64,000 nucleotides of DNA, from NCBI GenBank assembly GCA_045542315.1, contig JAZQKU010000043.1, positions 1 to 64,000 of the forward strand, in the 5' to 3' direction. The notes below the pieces were generated by a model. The model did not search any database. It saw only the letters and a list, made by a program, of their open reading frames with translations, and was not told where the DNA came from. Below, piece after piece: positions 7,576 through 16,177 of the stretch. A program made the translations under genes and the position numbers. This DNA is from RGIG5299 sp045542315. Lineage in GTDB: Bacteria > Bacillota > Clostridia > Oscillospirales > RGIG5299. How positions within the stretch are numbered: position 1 is the first letter of the stretch; each line of letters opens with the position of its first letter.

Positions 7576-8115
7576 ATGAATAACGATTTTATTCAGTTAA
7601 AACGGAAAGCAAGAGAGGAGGAGCTGAAGCTTTTGACCTTTGGCGAAGGGGAAAAACGGATAGTGCTTTTTTCAAAGGAGGAAAAAGGGAAAAGGCTGCT
7701 TTCGGATTTTTATGACGGCGTGGTCGAGGCGTATGAAAAAAATCTGCCGTTTTATAACGTAAGCTTCAGGCTTCTTTACGAGCGGATAAGCCTTACCTTT
7801 GCCTTCGGGAAAGGCGAGGATGCTGTCTTTGCGGCAAAAAGCGGAGAAGCCGCGGCGTTTTTTGAGATATTTTCAGAAAAGTCGGGACTTTTTTGTTACG
7901 GCGGAAAGGAAAATTCCGAGCGTTCCGAACAGATCGCGGTTATCTTTTCGGCAGTGTCAAAGCTAAAAAGGGGGAGAATAAAGCCGAAAACGGCGGCATA
8001 TCTTTTTGCAAAGCAAACGGGACGTCTTTCATTTGCGGCAGGAACGGCGGGTGACGACTTTTCGTTAAGCCGCCTTTACGAGGCTCTTTGCATTTTTCCC
8101 GAGCTCGTGAGATAA
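7576..8115 (+). CDS. Cytoplasmic protein of unknown function
   Basis: I do not recognise this 179-residue protein. It has no signal peptide or membrane segment and is rich in Lys, Glu and aromatic residues. An N-terminal helix with KRKAREEELKLL is followed by what look like mixed alpha/beta elements (RIVLFSKE, NVSFRLLYERISLTFAFG), and a C-terminal KRGRIKPKTAAYLFAKQTG. The ATG at 7576 follows AGGAGGG at seven bases; an upstream in-frame ATG at 7534 lacks a ribosome site. It is transcribed divergently from pckG and ends in a strong hairpin, so it appears to be a single-gene unit. Confidence 0.75.
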   Translation: MNNDFIQLKRKAREEELKLLTFGEGEKRIVLFSKEEKGKRLLSDFYDGVVEAYEKNLPFYNVSFRLLYERISLTFAFGKGEDAVFAAKSGEAAAFFEIFSEKSGLFCYGGKENSERSEQIAVIFSAVSKLKRGRIKPKTAAYLFAKQTGRLSFAAGTAGDDFSLSRLYEALCIFPELVR

Positions 8116-8118
8116 AAA

Positions 8119-8152
8119 CTCCCCCGACGATGTTTAAACGTCGGGGGTATAA
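8119..8152. terminator. Strong hairpin after the unknown gene
   Basis: CCCCCGACG (8121-8129) pairs with CGTCGGGGG (8139-8147). The plus side ends in TATAAAA, while the minus side has AGTTTTTA, so it could terminate both ways. The next 75 bases (8153-8226) carry no gene I can support. Confidence 0.65.
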
Positions 8153-8226
8153 AAAGCACCGAAGCGGTTTTTAAAAGCCCGCACGGCACATTTACATAAT
8201 ATGCCGACGGAGCTGAAGGTGACATT

Positions 8227-8263
8227 AAAAATCTCCCATTGCATTTTGCAAAGGGAGATTTTT
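8227..8263 (-). terminator. Bidirectional terminator overlapping the XRE gene stop
   Basis: AAAAATCTCCC (8227-8237) pairs with GGGAGATTTTT (8253-8263), giving T tracts on both strands. The stem overlaps the last codon of the XRE regulator. Confidence 0.88.
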
Positions 8264-8507
8264 AATTTTGGCTTTCAAGATATTCTTCAATCTTTAATAT
8301 TACGGTGCTCATTTTGATATCAAGAGCAGAGCAAATGCGGTAAAGCGTTTCTAACGTAGGCTTGCGTTCTCCTCGTTCTATGGCGCTTAAGTGGCTGCGT
8401 CCAATATCGGCAAGACCGCTTAAAACCTCTTGCGACAAACCTTTTTGCTGTCTGAAAAATACTATTGCCTTACCTACCGTAACAGAATCTAACATAGGGA
8501 TAAACAT
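8262..8507 (-). CDS. XRE-family helix-turn-helix regulator
   Basis: This 81-residue protein is almost only a Cro/C1-type HTH domain: AIVFFRQQKGLSQEVLSGLADIGRSHLSAIERGERKPTLETLYRICSALDI is the canonical five-helix unit with the recognition helix around GRSHLSAIERG. It has no ligand-binding domain. It is divergent from the zinc-ribbon/TM2 gene, and the 112-bp region between them holds a direct repeat near the neighbour's promoter, which suggests that this protein regulates itself and that gene. The start at 8507 follows AGAGGTG. Confidence 0.9.
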   Translation of the reverse strand: MFIPMLDSVTVGKAIVFFRQQKGLSQEVLSGLADIGRSHLSAIERGERKPTLETLYRICSALDIKMSTVILKIEEYLESQN

Positions 8508-8553
8508 ATTTTCACCTCTATATTATATTCTACGACAAAACTTTAAAAAATAT

Positions 8554-8587
8554 GAATACATATGTTGACAAATGAATACTTATGTGT
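8554..8587 (+). promoter_or_regulatory. Direct repeat GAATAC(A/T)TATGT, candidate XRE operator
   Basis: GAATACATATGTT (8554-8566) and GAATACTTATGTGTT (8574-8588) are near-identical and 20 bp apart, about two helical turns. They overlap the -35 and the spacer of the promoter for the TM2 gene. This is where a repressor would bind. Confidence 0.5.
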
Positions 8588-8593
8588 TAAAAT
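8565..8593 (+). promoter_or_regulatory. SigA promoter of the zinc-ribbon/TM2 gene
   Basis: A perfect -35 TTGACA (8565-8570) and -10 TAAAAT (8588-8593) are 17 bp apart. Confidence 0.82.
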
Positions 8594-8619
8594 AATTGTA
8601 AAAAATAAGGAGAACAAAA

Positions 8620-9030
8620 ATGGAAAATATGACTGAAAATCAAACGGTACAAAACACAAAGTTTTGCAAGCATTGCGGAAATAAGATTCCTGCCGATGCG
8701 GTAATATGCACGGCTTGCGGAAGACAGGTTGAGGAAATAAAAAACTCGGCTTCTGCGCAACCGAGCATTGTCATCAACAACAGTAATGCCAATTCAAACG
8801 TTAATCAAAATGTAAACCAAAACGGAGCAGGATATTACGGCAGACCTAAAAACAAATGGGTTGCATTGATACTTTGCTTGACCTTGGGATATTTCGGTGC
8901 TCATAAATTTTACGAAGGAAAAGTGGGCATGGGAATTTTATATCTGTTTACAGGCGGATTATTCTTTATCGGTGTTGTGATAGACGTCATCGCATTATTA
9001 ACCAAGCCTAATCCGTATTATGTTCGATAA
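8620..9030 (+). CDS. Zinc-ribbon and TM2 domain membrane protein
   Basis: The 136-residue protein has an N-terminal zinc ribbon (CKHCGNKIPADAVICTACG, two CxxC knuckles at about residues 12-31), an Asn/Ser-rich linker with ININ-like NSNANSNVNQNVNQN repeats, and a C-terminal TM2 domain with two membrane segments joined by a short turn (LGYFGAHKFYEGKVGMGILYLFTGG). TM2 proteins are common small membrane proteins whose role is unclear. It sits in the membrane with the zinc ribbon most likely cytoplasmic. It is divergent from the XRE regulator and ends in a strong terminator. Confidence 0.88.
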   Translation: MENMTENQTVQNTKFCKHCGNKIPADAVICTACGRQVEEIKNSASAQPSIVINNSNANSNVNQNVNQNGAGYYGRPKNKWVALILCLTLGYFGAHKFYEGKVGMGILYLFTGGLFFIGVVIDVIALLTKPNPYYVR

Positions 9031-9043
9031 GTAGCTAACAAGT

Positions 9044-9090
9044 CAAAACGGTCTCGATTCGTTATGAAAAGAGACCGTTTTGATTTATTA
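9044..9090 (+). terminator. Terminator of the TM2 gene
   Basis: CAAAACGGTCTC (9044-9055) pairs perfectly with GAGACCGTTTTG (9071-9082) and is followed by an AT-rich tail. Confidence 0.8.
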
Positions 9091-9094
9091 AGGC

Positions 9095-9127
9095 ACTAAC
9101 CCCACCCGTTAAATAGGGTGGGGTTAG
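9095..9127 (-). terminator. Hairpin at the 3' end of the dockerin gene
   Basis: ACTAACCCCACCC (9095-9107) pairs with GGGTGGGGTTAGT (9115-9127), a 13-bp perfect stem four bases past the dockerin gene. The T tract on the minus strand is poor, so it may rather stabilise the 3' end. Confidence 0.6.
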
Positions 9128-9131
9128 TATT

Positions 9132-11918
9132 TTATCTGTCCTGTTTTATAGCCGTTCCGTTATTAAAGAGAATAATTCGCAGAATATCGGAGGAATTTAT
9201 TCTTCCGTCGCCGTTAATATCGGCGGCAGCCTTCTTTGCGCCCGTGAGATGAGAGTTGTTGTTATGTAAAACTATCTGGAGAATGTCGGAGGTGTTTACT
9301 CTTCCGTCGCCGTTTATCTCGCCGTAGATAACGAGGGTAAGACGGTCGGTCTCCGCTCCGATTTCATCATAGAGCACTACCTGCATTCCCGTTGCCGCCG
9401 CACCCGAGGTGACCTCGGCTTCTCCCTTGAATATCTTTATTCTTTCGGGGGCGTTTTCAAAGGAAGCAATGAGCGCCGAAACGTCTGCAAGGGGAGTGAA
9501 GTTGGAGATAAAGCCGGTTTCGCGGTTTAAGATAAGCGACTCGGAGAGGAGCTTTTCGGGTTCCGAGGGAGCCTTTTTAAGCGTAAGAGTGTAAACCGTT
9601 GAAACACCGTTATTGGTAACGGTTATCTCGGTAACGGCTTCGCCGTTAAGAAGGGTTACCTCGCCTTGATAGGAAAGCTCTGCGCCTTCGAAATCGCAAC
9701 AAGGCAAAACCGAGGCGGTGTCACCCTCGACGGTGACGGTATAATCGAATTTATCGGGTGAAAAATCGGGGATCGCCGTGCCGTTTACCGTAATGCCCGA
9801 AAGATAATTCTCTTTGAAAAGTGTGAAATCAAAGACCTCGGGAGCAAAAGGTCCCTTAACGCCGATAACCGAAACAACGTCGTTTCCGCCGTATTCGGGC
9901 AATGCCAATAAGGGTAAGAGGCTTCCGTTTCCGAACAGATCAAGGTAACCGTTATAGCTTACGGGGACCAAACCGTAACGGAAGGTGTCCGGCAAGAGAT
10001 CGATGTAATTTTTGCCCTCTTCGCTTGATACAACGCCTAAAAGGACGCCGTCCTTGCCGTAGCAACAGACGTCAAGGCGGTTGAGAGCAGGCTCTTCAAG
10101 AGTGCCGTAATCAACGGTAAAGGTAACTGCTTCAACAGTTTCGCCGCCCACTCTGAATTCGATATTCAGCTCGCTTCCGAGCTCCTCTCTCGTGAGATAA
10201 AATATGAAGGAGCTTTCCTTGAGGGCAATTTCCTCGGTGCCGTTTACAAAGATATCGCCGTTAAACGCCTTCGGTGTGACGGCTAAAAAGGCACCGTCCG
10301 TATAATAATTGAGCTTATATGATGTTACGCCCTCTTGGTAAATTATCGCATCGAAATAGTTTTTGTCAGCGTCTATGGGCATTATAACGAATCCCTCAAA
10401 AAGGGAAAAATCCTCTGCGCCTGCCTCAAAGCGAAGATAATAGCTTACCGATCCTTCTCCGTTTGTTACGGTGATTACCGCGTCCTCGCCGATGGGAACT
10501 GTGTCGGTTGCTTCGCCGTTAACGGTGAACGATTCGAAGAAGCGTCCGAGAAGCTTTGAAAGCTTTACCGAGGTGACGTCGGCGGAAACGGTGCAGATTA
10601 TTTTGTTTTCCTCACCGCTTTTAACGGAAAAGGCGTCCCGTCCTATTTTGTTTCCTGCGGCGTCAAAAAAGTCAAAGCCCATTTCGCTTATGAAGGGCGG
10701 CTCCGGCTTAGCAGTAAGAGTAACTGTGTAGTCAAAGCTTTCTTCGCCGTAAAAAACGGTCAGAACGGCATCGCCTGTAAATAACGGCATACCGTCATTC
10801 TTTGAATATTCCGTGCCCGAAAGAGTGAGCTTATAACCGTAGCCGTAATCCTTCTCAAAGACGGGAACGACCAAAAGATGATCGCCGTTACTGAAGTAAT
10901 TTGCGGTGAATCCGTTTTCTGATTTATTCATATTGTAAATATGAAAGTAGTCGCCGTTATAAACCAAAAGCTCAACGCCGAGCAAAACGGGACGGGTATC
11001 TTCTGCCTCTTTGAGAACCAAATCAAAAAGACGGTTTCCCTTTATATCTCTCGCAACGAGCCTCATACCGTCTGTAAAGGTAAATGAGTCGGTTATCTCA
11101 GCGCCGCTGTCGGCATCGTAGAAGATGCAGCCATCAATGAGGTCAAAACGGTAGCTTGCGCCTTCATTCGGAAGTAAGACGGTGTAAACGTCGCTTCCGC
11201 CGTAAACGGTAAAGCTCTTTTCAAAGTTTGTCTTACCCTCGTCACCCGTCAGGGTAAAGGAGGAAATACTCTTTCCGCCGAAATCAAAAAGGTAGGTGTA
11301 GCATAACTTGCCGAGGGTTACGGTAATTTCAAAATCGGTGCCGTAGGGGGAAAGAAGATAGCTTTCCTTAACGTCTTTTCCGTTTATCTTTACCTCTGCG
11401 CCCTCCTTCGCGGATATATCAAAGGAAATTGAAACGGCGTTATCGGGAAGAGAAAGACTGTAATCAAATAAAAACGGCTTGTAATCAAACAAAAGTGAAT
11501 CGGACGCGCCCTCGGAATCAAAGGTGTTGACCGAAATTGCGGATATAAGGGTGTTTGCCTCGTTCTCCTTGATAAAGAGCAGTGAATACGCCTCGTCGGA
11601 GACGGTAAATGCAACCGACGCGGTATCACCCTCAAACGAAAATTCGTTTCCGCCTTCGGTGTAAACGGGCAGCTCGTTTTCGTTGGTGGTGGCAAAAAGC
11701 GTTATTTTCGTGGCGTTTTCCGAAACGAAAATATCATACTTCCCCGCACCGTTTAAACGGAAATCGTCGCTGTAAATAAGCTCCTCTCCGTTATACACGT
11801 TATAGGTAATGCTTTCAGCCGTCACGGAAAAAACCGCGAAGGCAGAAAAGCAGGATAATATCATTAAAACCGAAATCAGATAAGCAGTTAACCTTTGGAT
11901 AACCTTCACCTTAAACAC
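9132..11918 (-). CDS. Secreted multi-domain protein with cadherin-like beta-sandwich repeats and C-terminal type I dockerin
   Basis: This 928-residue protein starts with a Sec signal peptide (hydrophobic core LISVLMILSCFSAFAVFSV, residues ~12-32). The body is a series of beta-rich repeats; the clearest (about residues 690-780) contains LSGITVNGTAIPDFSPDKFDYTV and VTVTNNGVSTVYTL-like TEITVTNNGVSTVYTL, the pattern of the cadherin-like beta-sandwich (Cadherin-like_b/PF12733). The last ~60 residues hold two calcium-loop segments, GEINGDGRVNTSDILQIVL and DINGDGRINSSDILRIILF, i.e. a type I dockerin that docks onto a cohesin. No catalytic domain is recognisable, so a structural or binding role on a cohesin-bearing scaffold or cell surface is inferred. 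It has its own promoter. Confidence 0.85.
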   Translation of the reverse strand: MFKVKVIQRLTAYLISVLMILSCFSAFAVFSVTAESITYNVYNGEELIYSDDFRLNGAGKYDIFVSENATKITLFATTNENELPVYTEGGNEFSFEGDTASVAFTVSDEAYSLLFIKENEANTLISAISVNTFDSEGASDSLLFDYKPFLFDYSLSLPDNAVSISFDISAKEGAEVKINGKDVKESYLLSPYGTDFEITVTLGKLCYTYLFDFGGKSISSFTLTGDEGKTNFEKSFTVYGGSDVYTVLLPNEGASYRFDLIDGCIFYDADSGAEITDSFTFTDGMRLVARDIKGNRLFDLVLKEAEDTRPVLLGVELLVYNGDYFHIYNMNKSENGFTANYFSNGDHLLVVPVFEKDYGYGYKLTLSGTEYSKNDGMPLFTGDAVLTVFYGEESFDYTVTLTAKPEPPFISEMGFDFFDAAGNKIGRDAFSVKSGEENKIICTVSADVTSVKLSKLLGRFFESFTVNGEATDTVPIGEDAVITVTNGEGSVSYYLRFEAGAEDFSLFEGFVIMPIDADKNYFDAIIYQEGVTSYKLNYYTDGAFLAVTPKAFNGDIFVNGTEEIALKESSFIFYLTREELGSELNIEFRVGGETVEAVTFTVDYGTLEEPALNRLDVCCYGKDGVLLGVVSSEEGKNYIDLLPDTFRYGLVPVSYNGYLDLFGNGSLLPLLALPEYGGNDVVSVIGVKGPFAPEVFDFTLFKENYLSGITVNGTAIPDFSPDKFDYTVTVEGDTASVLPCCDFEGAELSYQGEVTLLNGEAVTEITVTNNGVSTVYTLTLKKAPSEPEKLLSESLILNRETGFISNFTPLADVSALIASFENAPERIKIFKGEAEVTSGAAATGMQVVLYDEIGAETDRLTLVIYGEINGDGRVNTSDILQIVLHNNNSHLTGAKKAAADINGDGRINSSDILRIILFNNGTAIKQDR

Positions 11919-11939
11919 CGCCTTAATATTTCTTATTAT

Positions 11940-11968
11940 ATTTTATCATAAAAAATGAGGCGTTGCAA
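11940..11968 (-). promoter_or_regulatory. Promoter of the dockerin gene
   Basis: On the minus strand TTGCAA (11963-11968) and TAAAAT (11940-11945) are 17 bp apart, about 22 bp before the start codon. Confidence 0.65.
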
Positions 11969-12000
11969 TATAAATATCAAGTTTCATCTTATTATCAAAA

Positions 12001-12030
12001 AATAAAAGCCGCATAAAGCGGCTTTTTATT
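12001..12030 (-). terminator. Terminator after the Mrp-type ATPase gene
   Basis: AAAAGCCGC and GCGGCTTTTT form a short stable hairpin with T tracts on both strands. It closes the minus-strand run from rmuC to this gene. Confidence 0.85.
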
Positions 12031-12036
12031 TTTCAA

Positions 12037-12876
12037 TTATTCCTGCTCCCTCTTCGGGGTCTTTTCGATTGCGTCGGCAACGCATTCGAGCCAATCGCCC
12101 TCGAAAAGCTCAACGGCGCCTCTGTCTGCCGCGGCGGCAAGACGGGGGTCAATGGGCATTCTCGAGAATACGTCGATTCCGAAATCACGTGCGGTGTCGG
12201 CGATCTTCGACTTGCCGAAGATATCGTATTCCTTATCGCAATCGGGACATTTGAAATAGCTCATATTTTCAACTATTGCCAAAACGGGAACGTTCATAAG
12301 CTTTGCCATTTTAACAGCCTTTGCAACGATCATCGAAACGAGCTCTGCGGGAGAGGTTACAATGACGATGCCGTCAACGGGAATAGACTGGAAAACGGTA
12401 AGCGGAACGTCACCGGTTCCGGGAGGCATATCCACAAACATATAGTCAACGTCATCCCAGATAACGTCGGTCCAGAACTGCTTTACGGCGCCCGCGATAA
12501 CGGGACCTCTCCAGACAACGGGGTCGGTATCGTCCTCAAGAAGCATGTTGACCGACATCATTTTAATTCCGGTCTTGCTTTTTCCCGCAAATATTCCGGT
12601 TGCGTCTGCCTCGGCCTTTTCCTTCACTCCGAACATTTTGGGAATGGAGGGACCGGTAACGTCGGCATCGAGAACTGCGGTGGAAAAGCCGCGACGCTGC
12701 ATCGTTACGGCAAGAAGGGAGGAAACCATTGATTTACCTACGCCGCCCTTGCCGCTGACTACACCGATAACCTTTTTGATGTTGGAGAGCTGATGGGGCT
12801 TTTCGATTAAACTTTGCTTTTCGCGGGAGGAGCAGTTTGAGCTGCAGGTCTCGCAGTTGTGTGTGCATTCGCTCAT
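12037..12876 (-). CDS. mrp: Mrp/NBP35-type P-loop ATPase, iron-sulfur cluster carrier
   Basis: The 279-residue protein carries the deviant Walker A VVSGKGGVGKSMVSSLLA (about residues 38-55) and YMFVDMPPGTGDVPLTV, typical of Mrp/ApbC/NBP35 ATPases that assemble and transfer [4Fe-4S] clusters. The C-terminal CPDC pair (within YFKCPDCDKEYD) forms the bridging cluster site of the dimer. The N-terminus has an extra cysteine-rich stretch (CTHNCETCSSNC), as in NBP35-like members, possibly a second cluster site. It is the last gene of the minus-strand group and is followed by a terminator. Confidence 0.93.
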   Translation of the reverse strand: MSECTHNCETCSSNCSSREKQSLIEKPHQLSNIKKVIGVVSGKGGVGKSMVSSLLAVTMQRRGFSTAVLDADVTGPSIPKMFGVKEKAEADATGIFAGKSKTGIKMMSVNMLLEDDTDPVVWRGPVIAGAVKQFWTDVIWDDVDYMFVDMPPGTGDVPLTVFQSIPVDGIVIVTSPAELVSMIVAKAVKMAKLMNVPVLAIVENMSYFKCPDCDKEYDIFGKSKIADTARDFGIDVFSRMPIDPRLAAAADRGAVELFEGDWLECVADAIEKTPKREQE

Positions 12877-12897
12877 TTTATCATATCCTTTTTAAAA

Positions 12898-15297
12898 TTA
12901 AACTTTTTCGTTCATTTCGGCAATATCTGCCTGACGCATCTGTATCTCTGCCCATTCCGCCTTGGTGAGAAGCACCTGACGGGGCTTTGAACCCTCGGGA
13001 GGACCTACTATTCCGCGCTCCTCCATCTCGTCGATTATTCTTGCGGCTCTGCCGTAGCCGAGCTTCAAGCGGCGCTGAAGCATTGAGGTAGAGACGGTTC
13101 TTGCATCGATCGCTATTTCAATAGCGTCGTCTATCATCGGGTCGGAGTCGCCGTTTCCGCCGCCCTTGTCGCCCTTGCCCTTTTCGCGCTCCTCGACCTG
13201 CTTTTCTATCTCCTTCATAACGGCATCGTCGTAGTTTGCGGTGCCGTTTTCCTTTATAAAGGAGATGACGGCGGCGATGTCCTTATCGGGAATATAACAG
13301 CCCTGTGCGCGTATGCATTTATCCGAGCCCATCGGGTGATAGAGCATATCGCCCTGTCCTATAAGCTTTTCGGCACCCGTCTGATCGAGAATAATGCCCG
13401 AGTCGATACGGCTTGCAACCGCAAAAGCTATTCTGGAGGGAATGTTGGTTTTTATAAGACCTGTGATAACGTCTGCCGAGGGACGCTGCGTTGCAACGAT
13501 AAGATACATACCTGCGGCTCTTGCCTTTTGAGCAAGACGGCAGATAGAATCCTCAACCTCCTTGGGGGCAGTCATCATAAGGTCGTTAAGCTCGTCGATA
13601 ACAATAACTATCTGGGGAAGCGGCTCAAGATCGGGGTCGGTTTCCGCCAAGGCGTTATATGAGAATATCTCTCTTACCGAGTTATCTGCAAATAGCTGAT
13701 AGCGCTTTTGCATTTCGGCAACTGCCCAGCAAAGAGCGCCGGCCGCCTTTTTGGGGTCTGTAACAACGGGTATCATAAGGTGGGGAATGCCGTTGTAATC
13801 GGAAAGCTCAACCATCTTGGGGTCTATCATTATAAGCTTTACCTTATCGGGCGAGGCCTTATAGATAAGCGAAACGATTATCGCGTTGATGCAGACCGAT
13901 TTACCCGAGCCGGTTGCGCCCGCAATAAGAAGGTGAGGCATCTTTGCAATATCCATAATTACCGAGCCGCCGCCTATATCCTTGCCGAGCGCGGCGGTAA
14001 CGTAGCTTTTTGATTCGGAAAACTCACGGCTTGCAACTATCTCGCGCATAAACACGGTGGTCTTGTTTTTATTGGGGACCTCAATGCCGATGGCAGCCTT
14101 ACCGGGAATGGGAGCTTCGATTCTTACTCTGCTTGCGGCAAGTGCGAGGGCAAGGTCGTTTGAAAGGTTTGCTATCTTGCTTATCTTAACGCCCATACCG
14201 GGAACAAGCTCGAATCTCGTTATCGATGGACCTCTTGAAACGTTTGTTATTCTCGTTTCAACGCCAAACGAGGCAAGAGTTGAAACGATTTTGTCCGCCA
14301 TCTGGCGCATTTCGGCGGTGGCGTCGATATTTTCCGCATTGCCCTTGGTAAGAAGGGTAATGGGCGGGAAACGGTAGGGCTTTTCGGCAGGTCTTTCGGA
14401 CTTTGCCGAGGCCTCGATCTCGTTTATCATCTTCGCCTTTTCCTCGGCGGTAACGGTTATCCTCTCGGTCTCCTCGGGAGAAACGGGGGAGGGAATTGAA
14501 ATTTCGGGAATTTCCGTTTCGTCGGGCTCAAAGGGAGGTCTTTCCTCCGAAAGAGGAATATCGATAGCGCTTCGCTTTTTCCTTTTTTCTTTTTTGGGCT
14601 TTTCCTCTGGCTCGTCGATGGGAATGTCGATGTTGACGTCACCTATCGGCATAGGCTTCCTTTTGGGAGGCTCCTCAGAAACGGGCTCCTCCTTCTTTGC
14701 TTCCTTTTTCGAGGCCTTTTTTGCCTTTATTTTATCCCAAAGCTTCGAAATTATAGCTGCAACCGAAATATCGAAATACAAAACGAGTGAAACCACTGCG
14801 GCAAAAATAAAGATGAGCGCCGAAAGCACCGCACCGATGCCGCTTGCGAGAGGATAGCCTAAAACTCCGCCTATAACGCCGCCCGAAAAGAGGCTTTTGT
14901 TAGAAACGTTAAAAAGGGAGGTGAGCATCGCGGAGAAGGTTGAGGCATCGATCCCATCTCTTGCAAAGAGAGAAAAGACCGCGGAGAGCGAGATGAACAT
15001 TATCGCTCCCGAAACAAGCTTCACGGCGCGTCTTGCGGTTTTGGGGAATACCGCGTAAACGCCGCTTATTGCCATAATTACGGGCAAAAGGTAGGCGGGG
15101 AAGCCGAAAAGACCCAAAAGCACCGATCTTATCCACGCGCCTGCCGTGCCGATGTCGAAAAATAACACGGCTATAAAGGCAATGGCAAGGAAAAAGAGGG
15201 CAATGCCCGCTATCTGCGCGCCGAGATTTTTCTTCGGCGCCTCGGCGGCTTTCTTTTTCACGTTATTCATTTTCCGGGATTTTTTAGCTTTAGCCAT
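12898..15297 (-). CDS. ftsK: DNA translocase FtsK/SpoIIIE
   Basis: FtsK/SpoIIIE pumps chromosomal DNA through the closing septum, in cell division or into the forespore. The 799-residue protein has four or five N-terminal membrane segments (residues ~25-185), an acidic/basic linker (~190-330), the hexameric motor with Walker A LLIAGATGSGKSVCINAI (around 455) and Walker B IVIVIDELNDLMM, the RPSADVITGLIKTNIPSRIAF segment, and a C-terminal gamma winged helix (~715-790: TVSTSMLQRRLKLGYGRAARIID) that reads the KOPS/SRS guide sequences. It lies next to uppP, ymdB and rodA. One copy in the window cannot show whether it is the vegetative or the sporulation paralogue. Confidence 0.95.
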   Translation of the reverse strand: MAKAKKSRKMNNVKKKAAEAPKKNLGAQIAGIALFFLAIAFIAVLFFDIGTAGAWIRSVLLGLFGFPAYLLPVIMAISGVYAVFPKTARRAVKLVSGAIMFISLSAVFSLFARDGIDASTFSAMLTSLFNVSNKSLFSGGVIGGVLGYPLASGIGAVLSALIFIFAAVVSLVLYFDISVAAIISKLWDKIKAKKASKKEAKKEEPVSEEPPKRKPMPIGDVNIDIPIDEPEEKPKKEKRKKRSAIDIPLSEERPPFEPDETEIPEISIPSPVSPEETERITVTAEEKAKMINEIEASAKSERPAEKPYRFPPITLLTKGNAENIDATAEMRQMADKIVSTLASFGVETRITNVSRGPSITRFELVPGMGVKISKIANLSNDLALALAASRVRIEAPIPGKAAIGIEVPNKNKTTVFMREIVASREFSESKSYVTAALGKDIGGGSVIMDIAKMPHLLIAGATGSGKSVCINAIIVSLIYKASPDKVKLIMIDPKMVELSDYNGIPHLMIPVVTDPKKAAGALCWAVAEMQKRYQLFADNSVREIFSYNALAETDPDLEPLPQIVIVIDELNDLMMTAPKEVEDSICRLAQKARAAGMYLIVATQRPSADVITGLIKTNIPSRIAFAVASRIDSGIILDQTGAEKLIGQGDMLYHPMGSDKCIRAQGCYIPDKDIAAVISFIKENGTANYDDAVMKEIEKQVEEREKGKGDKGGGNGDSDPMIDDAIEIAIDARTVSTSMLQRRLKLGYGRAARIIDEMEERGIVGPPEGSKPRQVLLTKAEWAEIQMRQADIAEMNEKV

Positions 15298-15333
15298 TTA
15301 AACACCCAACTTTCAACGAAAGAAATTTTTGAA

Positions 15334-16167
15334 TTATTTAATAAAAGACCATATTACGGCAAATATACCCACGATACCGCAGTAGATCGAGAATATGAAG
15401 AATTTATTTTTCTCGGAGATAAGCTTTACCATCCAGATAGCCAGAACGCCGACGACGGCGGCAACGGCGGCCCCCGCGATGCAGTAGATAACGGGAGTTT
15501 CCATTCCCACCTCGATCACGTCGAGAATGGTAAGAAGATTTGCGCCGAGCACTGCGGGGATAGACATAACGAAGGCAAACTCAACGGCAAAGGCTTTGTC
15601 AAAGCCGCAAAGAAGTCCGCCTGTTATGGTGGCACCCGAGCGTGAAATGCCGGGAAGGGTGGCAACCGCCTGGAAAAGACCTACTATAAGGGGGTGACGG
15701 AGCTTTGCGTTTTCGCAGGTTATCTTTCCCTTTGAAAAACGGTCGCACAAAACGAGAAGACCCGATGTAAGAATAAGCAAAAGACCTACTGCGAGAGTGC
15801 TTGCGAAAAGTGCCTCGATCTTATCTTTAACAAGAAGCACGAAGAAAAGCGGAATCATTGAAATAATAACGTAAACGAGCATTTTTTCGTATTTTTCCGC
15901 CGCCTTGAAGCTGTATTTTCCCGTGAATATCTTTTTTACCGATGAGAAAAAGGCCTTGATAAGTCCCCACACGGTGGCCCTGAAGACCACGATGACCGCA
16001 ACGAGTGTGCCGAAGTGAAGAAATACGTCAAACGCTAAATTTTCCGCCTCGTTATAGGAAAGACCGAAGATCTGCTGTGCAAGCACGAGATGTCCCGAGC
16101 TTGAAATGGGTAAAAATTCGGCAAGCCCCTGAATAATACCCAAAAGAATCGCTTTGATAAAACCCAT
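15334..16167 (-). CDS. uppP: Undecaprenyl-diphosphatase UppP (BacA)
   Basis: UppP dephosphorylates undecaprenyl pyrophosphate at the outer face of the membrane so that the lipid carrier can be reused for peptidoglycan synthesis. The two signature loops are present: QGLAEFLPISSSGHLVLAQ near the N-terminus and TLPGISRSGATITGGLL in the middle. About eight membrane segments fill the 277 residues. The ATG at 16167 follows AGGAG; an in-frame TTG at 16188 would overlap the upstream gene without a good site. Overproduction gives bacitracin tolerance in other species. It is grouped with rodA, another cell-wall gene. Confidence 0.95.
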   Translation of the reverse strand: MGFIKAILLGIIQGLAEFLPISSSGHLVLAQQIFGLSYNEAENLAFDVFLHFGTLVAVIVVFRATVWGLIKAFFSSVKKIFTGKYSFKAAEKYEKMLVYVIISMIPLFFVLLVKDKIEALFASTLAVGLLLILTSGLLVLCDRFSKGKITCENAKLRHPLIVGLFQAVATLPGISRSGATITGGLLCGFDKAFAVEFAFVMSIPAVLGANLLTILDVIEVGMETPVIYCIAGAAVAAVVGVLAIWMVKLISEKNKFFIFSIYCGIVGIFAVIWSFIK

Positions 16168-16177
16168 GATAAAACTC

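Noticed and set aside
8153..8226. Possible remnant of a short coding sequence on the minus strand between two terminators
   Set aside because: A ~28-codon frame can be read toward 8120, but without a start, ribosome site or recognisable family, so nothing is claimed.
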